Assembly (NCBI GenBank): GCA_035503515.1 | Contig: DATJTJ010000129.1 | Location: 46,624 to 110,623 of the forward strand | Reading direction: 5' to 3' | Origin: DAIDKA01 sp035503515 | Lineage (GTDB): Bacteria > Pseudomonadota > Gammaproteobacteria > Steroidobacterales > Steroidobacteraceae | DNA length: 64,000 bases | Part shown: piece by piece, positions 8,416 to 15,950 of the stretch | Position numbering within the stretch: the first letter of the stretch is position 1 | How the letters are laid out: every line of letters begins with the position of its first letter | Position numbers and translations under genes: made by a program | The notes under the pieces: model-generated | The model's input: the letters and a program-made list of their open reading frames with translations, nothing else | The model's database searches: none | Told to the model about the DNA's origin: nothing

Positions 8416-9917
8416 TGCCACCGCGTATCGCCCTGGAGGCCATTACGAAGCGGTACGGCAGCTTCGTGGCCAATGACGCGGTCTCACTGGCGGTGGCCCC
8501 GGGGGAGATTCATGCCGTCCTGGGGGAGAACGGGGCCGGCAAGAGCACGCTGATGAAGATCATCTGCGGCACGATCCGTGCAGATGCCGGACAGATACTC
8601 TGGGAGGGCCGCCGGACGTCGATTCTGAATCCAGGCGCTGCCCGTGAGCTGGGTATCGGCATGGTGTATCAGCACTTCTCGCTGTTCGAAACGCTGACGG
8701 TCGTCGACAACATCGCGCTCGCCCATGCAGGTCGATTCGATCGCGCGGCACTTGCGGCGCGCATTTCCGGAATGGGCGAGCGCTATGGATTGCCCGTAGA
8801 CCCGCTGCGGCTCGTTCACCATCTTTCGGTCGGCGAGCGGCAGCGAGTGGAAATCCTGCGCTGTCTGCTGCAAAACCCGAAACTGCTGATCCTCGACGAG
8901 CCCACATCCGTGCTCACTCCGCAGGCGGTCGGGCGGCTGTTCGGGGTATTGCGGGTTCTCGCGGCCGAAGGCTGCAGCATCCTGTTCATCAGCCACAAGC
9001 TCGAGGAAATCCGCGAACTGTGCCATTCGGCCACCATCCTGCGCGGCGGCAAAGTGGTCGGTGCCGTAACACCTGCTGAGGTGAGTGCCGCCGACCTCGC
9101 GCGGCTGATGGTGGGTGCCGCGATAGCGCCGGTGACGCGATCGGCCGTTGCCACGGGCGGCGTCCGACTCGCATTGCGCGGCCTGTCGCTGCCGCCGACT
9201 GATGCCTTCGGTACGGCGCTCCACGATCTGCAACTGCAGGTCCGAGCCGGCGAGGTCGTCGGTATCGCGGGCGTGTCCGGAAACGGTCAGGCCGAACTGC
9301 TCGACGCGCTCAGCGGCGAGCGCACCGCCGCGCCGGGCACCGTGATGCTGGATGCCACGCCCATCGCCCATCTGGATGCCGGCGCCCGCCGCCGCCGCGG
9401 CCTGGCGTTCATTCCCGCCGAGCGTCTCGGTCGGGGCGCAGTGCCGGCGATGTCGCTGCGAGAAAACACCCTGCTCACGGCCTACCGCCAGGACCTGGTC
9501 AAGCGGGGCTTCACGCGCAACGCCGCGATTGCCGCCTTCGCCCGCGGCATCATCGATCGCTTTCGCGTCGGCTGTTCGGGCACCGAGGCCATGGCAGCGA
9601 GCCTTTCCGGCGGCAACCTGCAGAAGTTCGTCGTCGGCCGGGAATGCAGTCTGGCGCCGGTGGTGCTCATGGTCTCGCAGCCGACGTGGGGAGTCGATGT
9701 GGCGGCGGCAGGATTCCTGCGCCAGAACCTCATCGATCTTAGCCGCCGGGGCGCGGCCGTGCTGATCCTCTCGGACGAACTCGAGGAACTTCTGGAAGTC
9801 TGTGATCGCATCGCAGTCCTGTTTCGTGGCCGGCTTTCCGCGGCCATGCCGCGCGAGACGCTGCGCATCGAACAACTCGGCATGCTGATGGCCGGCCTGG
9901 AGGCCGGTGCGGCATGA
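8415..9917 (+). CDS. Nucleoside ABC transporter ATPase (two fused nucleotide-binding domains)
   Basis: A 500-residue double ATPase of the ribose/nucleoside importer class. Domain 1 has a canonical Walker A (GENGAGKST), signature LSVGERQRVEI and Walker B LLILDEPTSVLTP. Domain 2 has a degenerate Walker A (GVSGNGQAEL), signature LSGGNLQKFVVGRE and a B-like strand VVLMVSQPTWGVD where the usual DEP is replaced. This asymmetric pattern is normal for YufO/NupA-type and RbsA-type proteins. It energises uptake together with the two permeases that follow. The ATG overlaps the stop of the binding-protein gene. Confidence 0.92.
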   Translation: MPPRIALEAITKRYGSFVANDAVSLAVAPGEIHAVLGENGAGKSTLMKIICGTIRADAGQILWEGRRTSILNPGAARELGIGMVYQHFSLFETLTVVDNIALAHAGRFDRAALAARISGMGERYGLPVDPLRLVHHLSVGERQRVEILRCLLQNPKLLILDEPTSVLTPQAVGRLFGVLRVLAAEGCSILFISHKLEEIRELCHSATILRGGKVVGAVTPAEVSAADLARLMVGAAIAPVTRSAVATGGVRLALRGLSLPPTDAFGTALHDLQLQVRAGEVVGIAGVSGNGQAELLDALSGERTAAPGTVMLDATPIAHLDAGARRRRGLAFIPAERLGRGAVPAMSLRENTLLTAYRQDLVKRGFTRNAAIAAFARGIIDRFRVGCSGTEAMAASLSGGNLQKFVVGRECSLAPVVLMVSQPTWGVDVAAAGFLRQNLIDLSRRGAAVLILSDELEELLEVCDRIAVLFRGRLSAAMPRETLRIEQLGMLMAGLEAGAA

Positions 9918-10975
9918 TTCGGCTGTATCTGGAGCGGCGCGCGGTCCCCTCGCGGGTCATGGGTTTTGTGGCACCCGCTCTGGCAGTGCTGGCGATGGTC
10001 CTGTGTGCCATTCCGATGCTGCGCCTGGCCGGGCTGGCCCCGCTGGCGACGCTGCGGGTGTTCTTCATCGAACCCCTGTCCAGCGCCAATGGCGTCTCCG
10101 AATGGTTGCTCAAGGCAAATCCACTGGTCCTCATGGGACTGGGCCTCATGATCGGATATCGTGCCAATGTCTGGAACATCGGCGCCGAAGGAATGTATAC
10201 GGTGGGCGCGATCTGCGCCGCCTGGATGGCGTTGCGGTTCGCGGACGGCGTGCATCACTGGCTGCTGGCGGCGATGATGCTGGCCGGCATGCTGGGTGGC
10301 ATGCTCTGGGCTGCCATTCCGGCATTCCTCAAGACCCGGCTCAATACCAGCGAGATCCTCGTGAGCCTGATGCTGACCTACGTCGCCCAGCTGCTGCTGT
10401 CGTGGCTGGTCAATGGTCCGATGCAGGATCCCCAGGGACTCAACTACCCTCAGACGGCACTGTTCAGCGAGTCAGCGACGTTTTCGCCACTGATTGCGGG
10501 CATGCGGCTGAACGCCAGCGTCTTCATCACCTTGGGGGCAGTGCCCCTGGCATGGCTGCTGCTTCAGCGCAGCTTCCTGGGATTTCAACTGAAGGTGAGC
10601 GGAGCAGCGCCGTCCGCTGCCCGCTACGCCGGCTTTGCGCAGGGCCGTCTCACCTGGATTGCGCTACTGATCGGGGGCGCCACGGCGGGCCTCGCGGGCA
10701 TGTTCGAAGCCGCCGGCCCCCTCGGACAGCTGTCCCCGGTCATTTCACCCGGCTACGGTTTCGCCGCCATCATCGTCGCCTTCATCGGCAGGCTGCGACC
10801 GGTCGGGGTGCTGTTGGGAGGGCTGCTGCTGTCGCTGCTGTACCTGGGCGGCGAGGCGGCACAGATGTCGATGAACGTCCCGGCGGCGATGTCCCGCAGC
10901 TTCCAGGGCCTGCTGCTGTTGTGTCTGCTGGCAACCGACGTGCTGGTGGATTTCCGGATCCGCCTCAGGCCATGA
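9914..10975 (+). CDS. Nucleoside ABC transporter permease 1
   Basis: A 353-residue inner-membrane permease of the branched-chain amino acid/ribose type (BPD_transp_2), resembling YufP/NupP. About ten hydrophobic segments are evident. Family features include NPLVLMGLGLMIGYRANVWNIGAEGM and the coupling-loop region SGAAPSAARYAGF. ATG 9914 overlaps the ATPase stop (ATGA). It forms the translocation channel with the next permease. Confidence 0.9.
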   Translation: MIRLYLERRAVPSRVMGFVAPALAVLAMVLCAIPMLRLAGLAPLATLRVFFIEPLSSANGVSEWLLKANPLVLMGLGLMIGYRANVWNIGAEGMYTVGAICAAWMALRFADGVHHWLLAAMMLAGMLGGMLWAAIPAFLKTRLNTSEILVSLMLTYVAQLLLSWLVNGPMQDPQGLNYPQTALFSESATFSPLIAGMRLNASVFITLGAVPLAWLLLQRSFLGFQLKVSGAAPSAARYAGFAQGRLTWIALLIGGATAGLAGMFEAAGPLGQLSPVISPGYGFAAIIVAFIGRLRPVGVLLGGLLLSLLYLGGEAAQMSMNVPAAMSRSFQGLLLLCLLATDVLVDFRIRLRP

Positions 10976-10988
10976 AGCAGCCGGCGCC

Positions 10989-11912
10989 ATGAACCAGCTG
11001 ATCATTCCGCTGCTGGACGGTACCTTGGTTGCGGCCACGCCGCTGATTTTCGCGGCTATCGGCGAACTCATCGTCGAGCGCTCCGGCGTCCTGAACCTGG
11101 GCGTGGAAGGCATGATGCTGGTGGGAGCTGCGGCCGCATTCGGCATGGCACTGCACGGTCAGTCGCCCGCCGCAGCGATCTGCGTCGCCATGATCGCCGC
11201 CGCGCTCATGGCCAGCCTGTTCGCGCTGCTGGCTTTGGGTCTGGCGGTCAACCAGTATGCCGCCGGCTTGGCGCTCACCATATCGGGGTCCGGCCTTGCA
11301 TCGCTGATCGGCCGGCATTTCGGAGCCCGTTCCGGAACTACGATCGCCCGGGTACACCTGCAGGGGCTCTCGGACCTGCCGGTGGTCGGCAAGGTGCTTT
11401 TCGGCCAGGACCCGTTGGTCTACCTGGCGCTGGCGCTGGCCGTGATGGCGTGGTGGTTCCTGAACCGGACGCGTCCCGGACTGGTGCTGCGCGCCGTCGG
11501 GGAGGCACCCGAAGCGGCGCGCGCGATCGGCTATCGTGTGCTGCGCATCCGCTACCTGGCGATCCTGACCGGAGGCGCCATGGCCGGGCTGGCGGGCGCC
11601 TACCTGTCCCTCGCCTACACGCCCTTGTGGGTGGATGACATGACCGCCGGCCGCGGCTGGATCGCACAGGCGCTGGTGGTATTCGCGACCTGGAAGCCAG
11701 CTCGCGTGGTCCTGGGTGCCTGGCTGTTCGGCGGCGTCACGGTGGCCCAGCTGTTTGCACAGACGTTCGGTCTGCAGATCCCGCCACAGTTCATGAGCGC
11801 GCTGCCGTACCTGGCGACGATCGTGGTGCTGGTAGCGATCTCGCGCAACCCTCAGACGCTGCGCTTGAATACCCCCCTGTCCCTTGCTCAACCTTTCAGA
11901 CCGGACCACTGA
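10989..11912 (+). CDS. Nucleoside ABC transporter permease 2
   Basis: A 307-residue companion permease (YufQ/NupQ-like), shorter than permease 1 as usual in this family. It starts with LLDGTLVAATPLIFAAIGELI and contains ERSGVLNLGVEGMMLVGA and GEAPEAARAIGY, the conserved coupling loop. It lies 13 bp after the first permease and 2 bp before guanine deaminase, so import is genetically tied to guanine breakdown. Confidence 0.9.
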   Translation: MNQLIIPLLDGTLVAATPLIFAAIGELIVERSGVLNLGVEGMMLVGAAAAFGMALHGQSPAAAICVAMIAAALMASLFALLALGLAVNQYAAGLALTISGSGLASLIGRHFGARSGTTIARVHLQGLSDLPVVGKVLFGQDPLVYLALALAVMAWWFLNRTRPGLVLRAVGEAPEAARAIGYRVLRIRYLAILTGGAMAGLAGAYLSLAYTPLWVDDMTAGRGWIAQALVVFATWKPARVVLGAWLFGGVTVAQLFAQTFGLQIPPQFMSALPYLATIVVLVAISRNPQTLRLNTPLSLAQPFRPDH

Positions 11913-11914
11913 CC

Positions 11915-13279
11915 ATGACACGGCGAGCCGCCGCCACCGAGCGAGCATTTCGCGGAACGTTTCTACACACACCGCAGCGTGGCCGGCTCGAGTGTCTCCC
12001 CGGGGCACTCATCGTGGTCGGACCTGCCGGCGCCATCACCGCCATCCATCCGGCGGATGATCCGCGCGGCGAGGCCGAGGCCGCCCGCCTGGCAGCGGCC
12101 GGTGCGCTGGTGACGTTTGATGCCGCGCAGTACGTGCTGCCCGGGATGGTCGATCTTCACGTGCATGCGCCGCAGTGGCCCCAGCTGGGCACGGCCCTGG
12201 ATCTTCCCCTGGAGGAGTGGCTGCAGAAGTTCACATTCCCGTTGGAGGCCCGGTTCTCGGATCTCGTGTTTGCCCGGCAGGCCTACGAGTCACTGGTGGC
12301 CAATCTGTTGGCCAATGGGACGACCACGGCGATGTATTTTGCAAGCATCCACCTCGATGCAACCAAGATGCTCGCCGATATCTGCCTGGACCGCGGGCAG
12401 CGCGCCCTGGTCGGGCGCGTGGCGATGGATAATCCGGATCAATGTCCGGCGTTCTACCGCGACGAATCGGCGCTGATTGCGGAACGTGAAACGCGCGAAT
12501 TCATAGACTACGTGATGACGCTGCCCGGCACTGCCGGTCTGATCCACCCGGTGATCACTCCGCGCTTCATTCCATCCTGCACGGATGAACTTCTGGGGCG
12601 CCTCGGCAAACTCGCCGCCGAGACGGCGTGTCACGTGCAGACGCATTGCTCGGAAAGCGATTGGCAGCATCGCTACGCACAGGAGCGCTACGGGCGGTCG
12701 GACGCGGTGGTACTGGACTCCTTCGGCCTGGTGTCGCGCCGCACGGTGCTGGCGCACGGCACCTTCATCGACGATCGCGACGCGAATATGCTCGTCGCCC
12801 GCGGTGCGGGCGTCGCGCACTGTCCGCTGTCGAACGTGTATTTCTCGGATGCGGTATTTCCCCTGCGCCGCATGCTGGATGCGGGGGTGCACGTCGGATT
12901 GGGTACGGACATCTCCGGGGGAGCGAGCGCTTCCTTGCTGGAGAACGTGCGGCATGCCGTCATCGGCTCACGGCTGCTCGAATCCGGGGTCGATGCCCGC
13001 CAGAGCCGTGCCGAGCGGCGTCGGCCCGGATCGCGCGTCGACGTACCCACGGCATTCTGGGTCGCAACTGCAGGCGGCGGCCTTGCTCTGGACCTACCCA
13101 TCGGACGGTTCGCACCCGGGTATCAGTTCGACGCCTGCGTGATCGATGCACGTGTAAAGCACAGCAATCTGCGGCTGATCCCCCAGGATTCCCCGGAATC
13201 GGTGCTGCAGAAGATCGTCTATGCCGCGACGCGAGCCAATATCACGCAGGTGTGGGTGGCCAACCGGCAGGTGCTGTAA
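11915..13279 (+). CDS. guaD: Guanine deaminase
   Basis: This 454-residue zinc amidohydrolase converts guanine to xanthine. It contains the guanine deaminase hallmark PGMVDLHVHAPQWPQLG (metal pair HVH, then APQ), HCSESDWQH (metal histidine), GVAHCPLSN and GLGTDISGG (metal aspartate). Its length is typical. The ATG is 2 bp after the permease stop, so it is the last gene of the ABC operon. The downstream neighbour is convergent with a 9-bp gap. The xanthine produced feeds XdhABC at 15,951-20,808. Confidence 0.93.
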   Translation: MTRRAAATERAFRGTFLHTPQRGRLECLPGALIVVGPAGAITAIHPADDPRGEAEAARLAAAGALVTFDAAQYVLPGMVDLHVHAPQWPQLGTALDLPLEEWLQKFTFPLEARFSDLVFARQAYESLVANLLANGTTTAMYFASIHLDATKMLADICLDRGQRALVGRVAMDNPDQCPAFYRDESALIAERETREFIDYVMTLPGTAGLIHPVITPRFIPSCTDELLGRLGKLAAETACHVQTHCSESDWQHRYAQERYGRSDAVVLDSFGLVSRRTVLAHGTFIDDRDANMLVARGAGVAHCPLSNVYFSDAVFPLRRMLDAGVHVGLGTDISGGASASLLENVRHAVIGSRLLESGVDARQSRAERRRPGSRVDVPTAFWVATAGGGLALDLPIGRFAPGYQFDACVIDARVKHSNLRLIPQDSPESVLQKIVYAATRANITQVWVANRQVL

Positions 13280-13288
13280 TCCGGCCGA

Positions 13289-13927
13289 TCAGGCTGCCGG
13301 AGCCGGGAAGATGCCGGACATGGGTATGAAGCCTGGAAGCCGTTTCACCCGATCGCCCCAACGGCGGACGGCGGGGTAGGGGAGGCGCGAAATACCGCCC
13401 TCTTCGGACAGCATCACGTAGGGGAAACAGGCCAGGTCCGCGATCGAGGGATGCTCGGCGGGACATAACCAGCCTGCGGCCTCCTGCTCCGCGAACCACA
13501 GGTGTTCATCGAGGATGCGCAGCAACGAGTGGGCCCGGGCGCGGCAGGCGACGATATCGGCAGCCTGCAGCAGGGTATCGTGCAGGCGGGCGGCTCCCGC
13601 AGTGGCCGTGAGGGAATCGGCGAATCCCAGCCATTGGGAGATCCGACCCAAAGCCGCGGCGTCCTGTCGCGGATACCACACTCCGGAATCATCGTAACGG
13701 CTGGCGATGTAGACCAGGATTGCCTGCGCGTCACGCAGCAGCAGTCCATCGTCATCGATGACGGGAAGCTGCCCCAGGGGATTGAGCTTCAGGAACCAGT
13801 CGCTCTTGTGTTCGCGCGCCGGGTGGAAGTCCAGGGCGCGGGTCGTGAATGGGACCTGCAGCATCTTCAGCAGCAGGCGCACCTTGTAGCAGTTCCCGGA
13901 AAGCTCGTAGTCGTACAGCGTGATCAT
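13289..13927 (-). CDS. Glutathione S-transferase-like protein, probable subunit of the Rieske oxygenase module
   Basis: A 212-residue two-domain GST. Residues 1-80 form a thioredoxin-like domain with a possible active-site Ser10/Asn12 near YELSGNCYKVRLLLK, the cis-Pro motif GQLPVID and the glutathione-contact motif LLRDAQAILVYIA; an alpha-helical C-terminal domain follows. The gene overlaps the upstream Rieske gene by 4 bases (ATGA). In the characterised 7-methylxanthine demethylase NdmCDE of Pseudomonas putida, NdmE is a GST-like structural subunit that lets the Rieske-less oxygenase NdmC bind the Rieske domain of NdmD. The order here (oxygenase, Rieske protein, GST) mirrors that, so a structural role is inferred; ordinary GST activity is not excluded. 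Confidence 0.8.
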   Translation of the reverse strand: MITLYDYELSGNCYKVRLLLKMLQVPFTTRALDFHPAREHKSDWFLKLNPLGQLPVIDDDGLLLRDAQAILVYIASRYDDSGVWYPRQDAAALGRISQWLGFADSLTATAGAARLHDTLLQAADIVACRARAHSLLRILDEHLWFAEQEAAGWLCPAEHPSIADLACFPYVMLSEEGGISRLPYPAVRRWGDRVKRLPGFIPMSGIFPAPAA

Positions 13928-14577
13928 GCCGCCGCCTCGGCGCGATCACGGACGGCACTGAGCAGAGCGTTATGATGCCGCAGTTCCGCCAGGCGTTCGG
14001 CGCCCTCCCGGTGGCCGCGCAGCCGCGCATGGACGATGGCCTGCCGATCGCTGACAGGTTGCAGCATGAACTCAAGGTCAGGCTCGCCGAGCAGAGTGTA
14101 CTCATCCGTCGCGGTGACGGACCCCTGACCGTAGCCGCCCAGCAATACCGCGCGGAGCTCCGCCACCGGCGCCTGGACGAACATGCTGCGCAGCGCCCTG
14201 GCGATTCCCGGGTCCGGGGGTGGTGCGGCCGCGGCCTCGGGCGCCAGATTCACCCAGGCGAAGGTACCGTCTTCCCTCACCGGGAAGGCCCGCGCCCGGA
14301 TCGTCGCGGCGGGCTTCTGGGTGGGATGGGCCGGGATGTAGGTGCATTGACCCGACCCGCTTGCGAAGCGCCAGGCATGGTACTGGCAGCGCAGTTCCTC
14401 GCCCACGCAGCTGCCGATCGTGAGGCGCACGCCGCGGTGCGGGCAGCGGTTCTCCCACGCGTTAAGCTCGCCCGAAGCACTGCGCCACACGGCAAGTTCC
14501 TGTCCCAGCAGTTGGGTATGCGCGATGTGGCCCCGTGGGATTTCGCGACTGGCGCTGACGGCAAACCAGCGGCTCAT
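13924..14577 (-). CDS. Stand-alone Rieske [2Fe-2S] protein, electron-transfer partner of the oxygenase
   Basis: This 217-residue protein is a Rieske domain over roughly its first 105 residues, with the complete ligand set Cys45-x-His47 (CPHRG) and Cys64-x2-His67 (CQYHAW). The last 110 residues (from PPPDPGIARAL on) have no domain I recognise. There is no flavin, NAD or plant-type ferredoxin domain, unlike NdmD, where an N-terminal Rieske domain is fused to a reductase. The gene overlaps both neighbours by 4 bases (ATGA at each junction), so stoichiometric production with the catalytic subunit is likely. I infer that it supplies the cluster missing from the next protein. No reductase gene is present in the window. 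Confidence 0.85.
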   Translation of the reverse strand: MSRWFAVSASREIPRGHIAHTQLLGQELAVWRSASGELNAWENRCPHRGVRLTIGSCVGEELRCQYHAWRFASGSGQCTYIPAHPTQKPAATIRARAFPVREDGTFAWVNLAPEAAAAPPPDPGIARALRSMFVQAPVAELRAVLLGGYGQGSVTATDEYTLLGEPDLEFMLQPVSDRQAIVHARLRGHREGAERLAELRHHNALLSAVRDRAEAAA

Positions 14578-15503
14578 GCGGATGCCACGGGTATCGCGCC
14601 ATACCGCACGCCGATCGATGCCAGCCAGCGCCGGTAATGCGCCGAGGAACTATCCGCCCGCACCGAGATCTCCGCACGCGGATCCAGAGGCAGTCGCTTG
14701 GGCACCTGGTTTTCCAATATCGGCCGATCCTGGCCGAAGATCAGCTGCTGGAACCAGCGCAGTGATGCCACATCCACGTTGTGCGGCGGGTAGGCCATCA
14801 GCACATGAGCGATGCAGCGCTCCTCGGTTACCGGCTGTACCAGCAGCGCGATCATGTCCATGCGGTGCTTTTCCACCGGGTTCGCCTTGAACAGCACGAC
14901 GCTGTAGGGTCGCCGAACGGCGTAGACGTAGTCGACGTCAAAGCCCTGCGAGTCCATGGGTGAGGGGCGGGGCTGGTAGACGCGGCATTGCGTGGCCAGA
15001 ATCCCGCCATCCACCAATGGCTCGACCCTGTAGGCGCAGATTTCCGTGTGCGGTTCCTCGCCCAGATAGCCCGCATGCACGAATGCGAGGTGACCCAGAT
15101 CCAGGAAATTCTCCACCGCGCGCAGACCTGAGACTGCCACTGCGACCGACCCGCCGGTGCAGACGATGCGGTCGGACTCGCGCGTCTCCGGAAAATCGAC
15201 GATATCGCGTGCCGGGATGCCCAGGCACAACCAGACAAGACCGTACCGGATCTGTACATGTGGCAGGCGCTCCTGACCCTCGTATACCGCGCCGGTGGCG
15301 TGCACCGCGCCCTCGGATACAAGATGCAGTGTCAGGGGAACTCCCAGCAACATGGTGTGCAGTACTCCGGTAGGCCGCAGCTGCACCAACTCCGCGACCG
15401 GGTGCCAGTCGTCCCAAAGTGCCGGTTCCACGGGTGGCGGGTGTCTCAAGCGTTCGATTCCCAGCGTGCCTTCAATACGCACATGCAGTTCTGCTTTGGG
15501 CAA
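14574..15503 (-). CDS. Rieske-less mononuclear-iron oxygenase catalytic subunit (NdmC-like)
   Basis: The protein has the catalytic domain of VanA-type ring-hydroxylating/demethylating oxygenases. The iron site is Asn132-x2-Asp135-x2-His138-x4-His143 (ENFLDLGHLAFVH), and the third ligand is probably Asp259 in FGQDRPILE. The region that should be the Rieske domain (residues 28-98) keeps its flanks (WHPVAEL, LLGVPLTLH, RYGLVWLCLGIP) but lacks both Cys-x-His and Cys-x2-His; the ligand loops are deleted. NdmC (about 280 residues) is also Rieske-less. Residues 1-15 come from an adenine deaminase remnant. TTG 15503 is the most upstream start; GTG 15431 would give 285 residues beginning where oxygenase similarity begins. 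Substrate unknown; a methylated or other purine is suggested by context. Confidence 0.8.
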   Translation of the reverse strand: MPKAELHVRIEGTLGIERLRHPPPVEPALWDDWHPVAELVQLRPTGVLHTMLLGVPLTLHLVSEGAVHATGAVYEGQERLPHVQIRYGLVWLCLGIPARDIVDFPETRESDRIVCTGGSVAVAVSGLRAVENFLDLGHLAFVHAGYLGEEPHTEICAYRVEPLVDGGILATQCRVYQPRPSPMDSQGFDVDYVYAVRRPYSVVLFKANPVEKHRMDMIALLVQPVTEERCIAHVLMAYPPHNVDVASLRWFQQLIFGQDRPILENQVPKRLPLDPRAEISVRADSSSAHYRRWLASIGVRYGAIPVASA

Positions 15504-15543
15504 CGCCCAGCGAATGCCATCCTGCGCTCACTGTACAACAAAC
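15461..15543 (-). pseudogene. Remnant of the 5' end and promoter of an adenine deaminase gene
   Basis: Bases 15461-15507 match 3063-3109 (start of the intact adenine deaminase gene) at 41 of 47 positions by hand alignment, including an identical final 21 bp, and encode ALPKAELHVRIEGTL. The 14-mer at 15530-15543 is identical to 3173-3186 upstream of the intact gene. The interval between the two blocks is about 41 bp shorter here, so the original ATG region is lost. The remnant now lies at, or just before, the start of the oxygenase gene and may supply its promoter. Confidence 0.75.
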
Positions 15544-15559
15544 CCCGGTGCGTGGTGAT

Positions 15560-15589
15560 TTGCATACCCCTCGCCATAGTCGTTAGCAT
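15560..15589 (+). promoter_or_regulatory. Candidate promoter for uraH-xdhABC
   Basis: TTGCAT (15560-15565) and TAGCAT (15584-15589) are separated by 18 bp. The predicted start site falls almost at the uraH ATG (15596), so the transcript may be leaderless. Only partial consensus matches support it. Confidence 0.35.
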
Positions 15590-15595
15590 CGATGC

Positions 15596-15946
15596 ATGGG
15601 CCAACTGACGACGCACGTTCTGGATATCAGCGCCGGTGTGCCCGCAGCGGGCGTGTACATCGAACTGCAGGAGCGCACGGCCGCCGGGCTGCGGCAACTG
15701 GAACGGGCGACGACTGGTCCCGACGGCCGCCTGGCCGCACCGCTGTTGGCCGCAGCGGCGTTCAGGACCGGCAGTTTCCTGCTCACATTTCGAATCGCGG
15801 CCTATTTCCGTGCGCGCGGCGTGCCGCTGCCCGATCCGGCGTTCCTCGAATGCGCCAGTATCGAAATCGGCATTGCCGCCGATCAGCATTACCACGTGCC
15901 GCTGCTGATCGCGCCCTGGAGCTACTCGGTCTACCGGGGCGGATAG
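15596..15946 (+). CDS. uraH: 5-hydroxyisourate hydrolase (transthyretin-like)
   Basis: A 116-residue transthyretin-related protein that hydrolyses 5-hydroxyisourate to OHCU, the step after urate oxidation. It has the N-terminal LTTHVLDISAGVPAAG motif (catalytic His near residue 7), the HYHVPLLIAPWSYS block with catalytic His, and a C-terminal tetrapeptide YRGG instead of the family's usual YRGS. It begins the rightward operon with xdhA 5 bp downstream. Full length for the family; the missing final Ser is the only oddity. Confidence 0.93.
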   Translation: MGQLTTHVLDISAGVPAAGVYIELQERTAAGLRQLERATTGPDGRLAAPLLAAAAFRTGSFLLTFRIAAYFRARGVPLPDPAFLECASIEIGIAADQHYHVPLLIAPWSYSVYRGG

Positions 15947-15950
15947 CGAC

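Noticed and set aside
8415..9917. Second nucleotide-binding domain of the ABC ATPase as an inactivated defect
   Set aside because: A degenerate Walker A and altered Walker B in domain 2 are normal for this importer class, so it is not a sign of decay.
13289..13927. Reading the GST gene as an unrelated detoxification gene
   Set aside because: ATGA overlap with the Rieske gene and the NdmE precedent make a functional link with the oxygenase more likely, though not proven.
14574..15503. A frameshift that would restore a full Rieske domain to the oxygenase
   Set aside because: The frame is continuous through WHPVAEL to RYGLVWLCLG, and the missing ligand loops are not seen in the other two frames of that stretch; the loss looks like a clean deletion.
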